Of a DNA stretch of 5,442 nucleotides, positions 5,374 to 5,442 are shown one piece after another (positions within the stretch are counted from its first letter, which is position 1; the number at the start of each line of letters is the position of its first letter). The position numbers were made by a program, and so were the translations under genes. The notes beneath the pieces are model-generated. The model made no database searches. It was not told the origin of the DNA and saw nothing but the letters and a program-made list of their open reading frames with translations. Source of the DNA: Pseudomonadota bacterium (lineage in GTDB: Bacteria; Bdellovibrionota; Oligoflexia; Oligoflexales; Oligoflexaceae); contig JAKQGS010000362.1 in the NCBI GenBank assembly GCA_029556045.1, positions 1-5,442 of the forward strand, written 5' to 3'.

Positions 5374-5442
5374 ATGATGAAGATGTTGAAATGGGTTGGT
5401 GCCGTGGTCCTGGGGTTCGCGTTTATCGGTTGTGCTTCGACC
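5374..5442 (+). CDS. N-terminus of a predicted lipoprotein (partial, cut by the window edge)
   Basis: Only the first 23 codons are present. They form a lipoprotein signal peptide: positively charged start (K3, K6), hydrophobic core from about V8 to I18, and a lipobox FIGC with the lipidated cysteine at C20, followed by A-S-T. The Phe at position -3 is less usual than Leu but acceptable. With Ala rather than Asp after the cysteine, the Lol rule predicts delivery to the outer membrane. The gene follows tonB by 10 nt and has its own strong ribosome binding site, so it belongs to the same B12-controlled operon. The mature part is missing: a surface corrinoid-binding lipoprotein or a periplasmic binding protein are both possible, and neither is supported by sequence here. 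Confidence 0.8.
   Translation, partial: MMKMLKWVGAVVLGFAFIGCAST

Overview
The window looks like chromosomal DNA from a Gram-negative bacterium. It encodes an outer-membrane TonB-dependent receptor with an Sec signal peptide, a TonB energy transducer and the start of a lipoprotein, and it has sigma70-like promoter elements and strong AGGAG-type ribosome binding sites. Base composition is moderately GC-rich by eye. The genus cannot be fixed from the sequence. A proteobacterium is likely, and the style of the REC-kinase recalls magnetotactic Magnetococcia, but that is only an impression.

Layout. Positions 1-79 may hold the last codons of a plus-strand gene that enters from the left (weak). Positions 80-250 hold no gene and no convincing terminator. 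A minus-strand gene (1423 to 251) encodes a soluble receiver-histidine kinase that probably starts at a TTG with a good ribosome binding site. A spacer of about 200 bp (1424-1625) separates it from a divergent plus-strand ROK-family sugar kinase (1626-2570), whose three zinc-binding cysteines have all become threonine. Positions 2571-2832 form a regulatory leader: a TTGACA-N17-TAAATT promoter, a cobalamin (B12) riboswitch aptamer, and two mutually exclusive hairpins, the second of which buries the ribosome binding site of the next gene. A TonB-dependent receptor, probably BtuB-like (2833-4758), follows. It is translationally coupled through TGATG to a small TonB (4758-5363), and then, 10 nt later, to the first 23 codons of a lipoprotein cut off by the window edge (5374-5442).

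How it fits together. The right half reads as a B12-repressed cobalamin-uptake operon. When adenosylcobalamin or a related corrinoid is plentiful, the aptamer should favour the hairpin that hides the receptor's ribosome binding site. When B12 is scarce, the receptor is made together with its own TonB and a downstream lipoprotein, giving a dedicated energised uptake module. No ExbB/ExbD or BtuCDF genes lie inside the window. The left half (kinase and ROK enzyme) has no clear functional tie to the B12 operon apart from proximity. I see no mobile element, CRISPR array, tRNA or rRNA.
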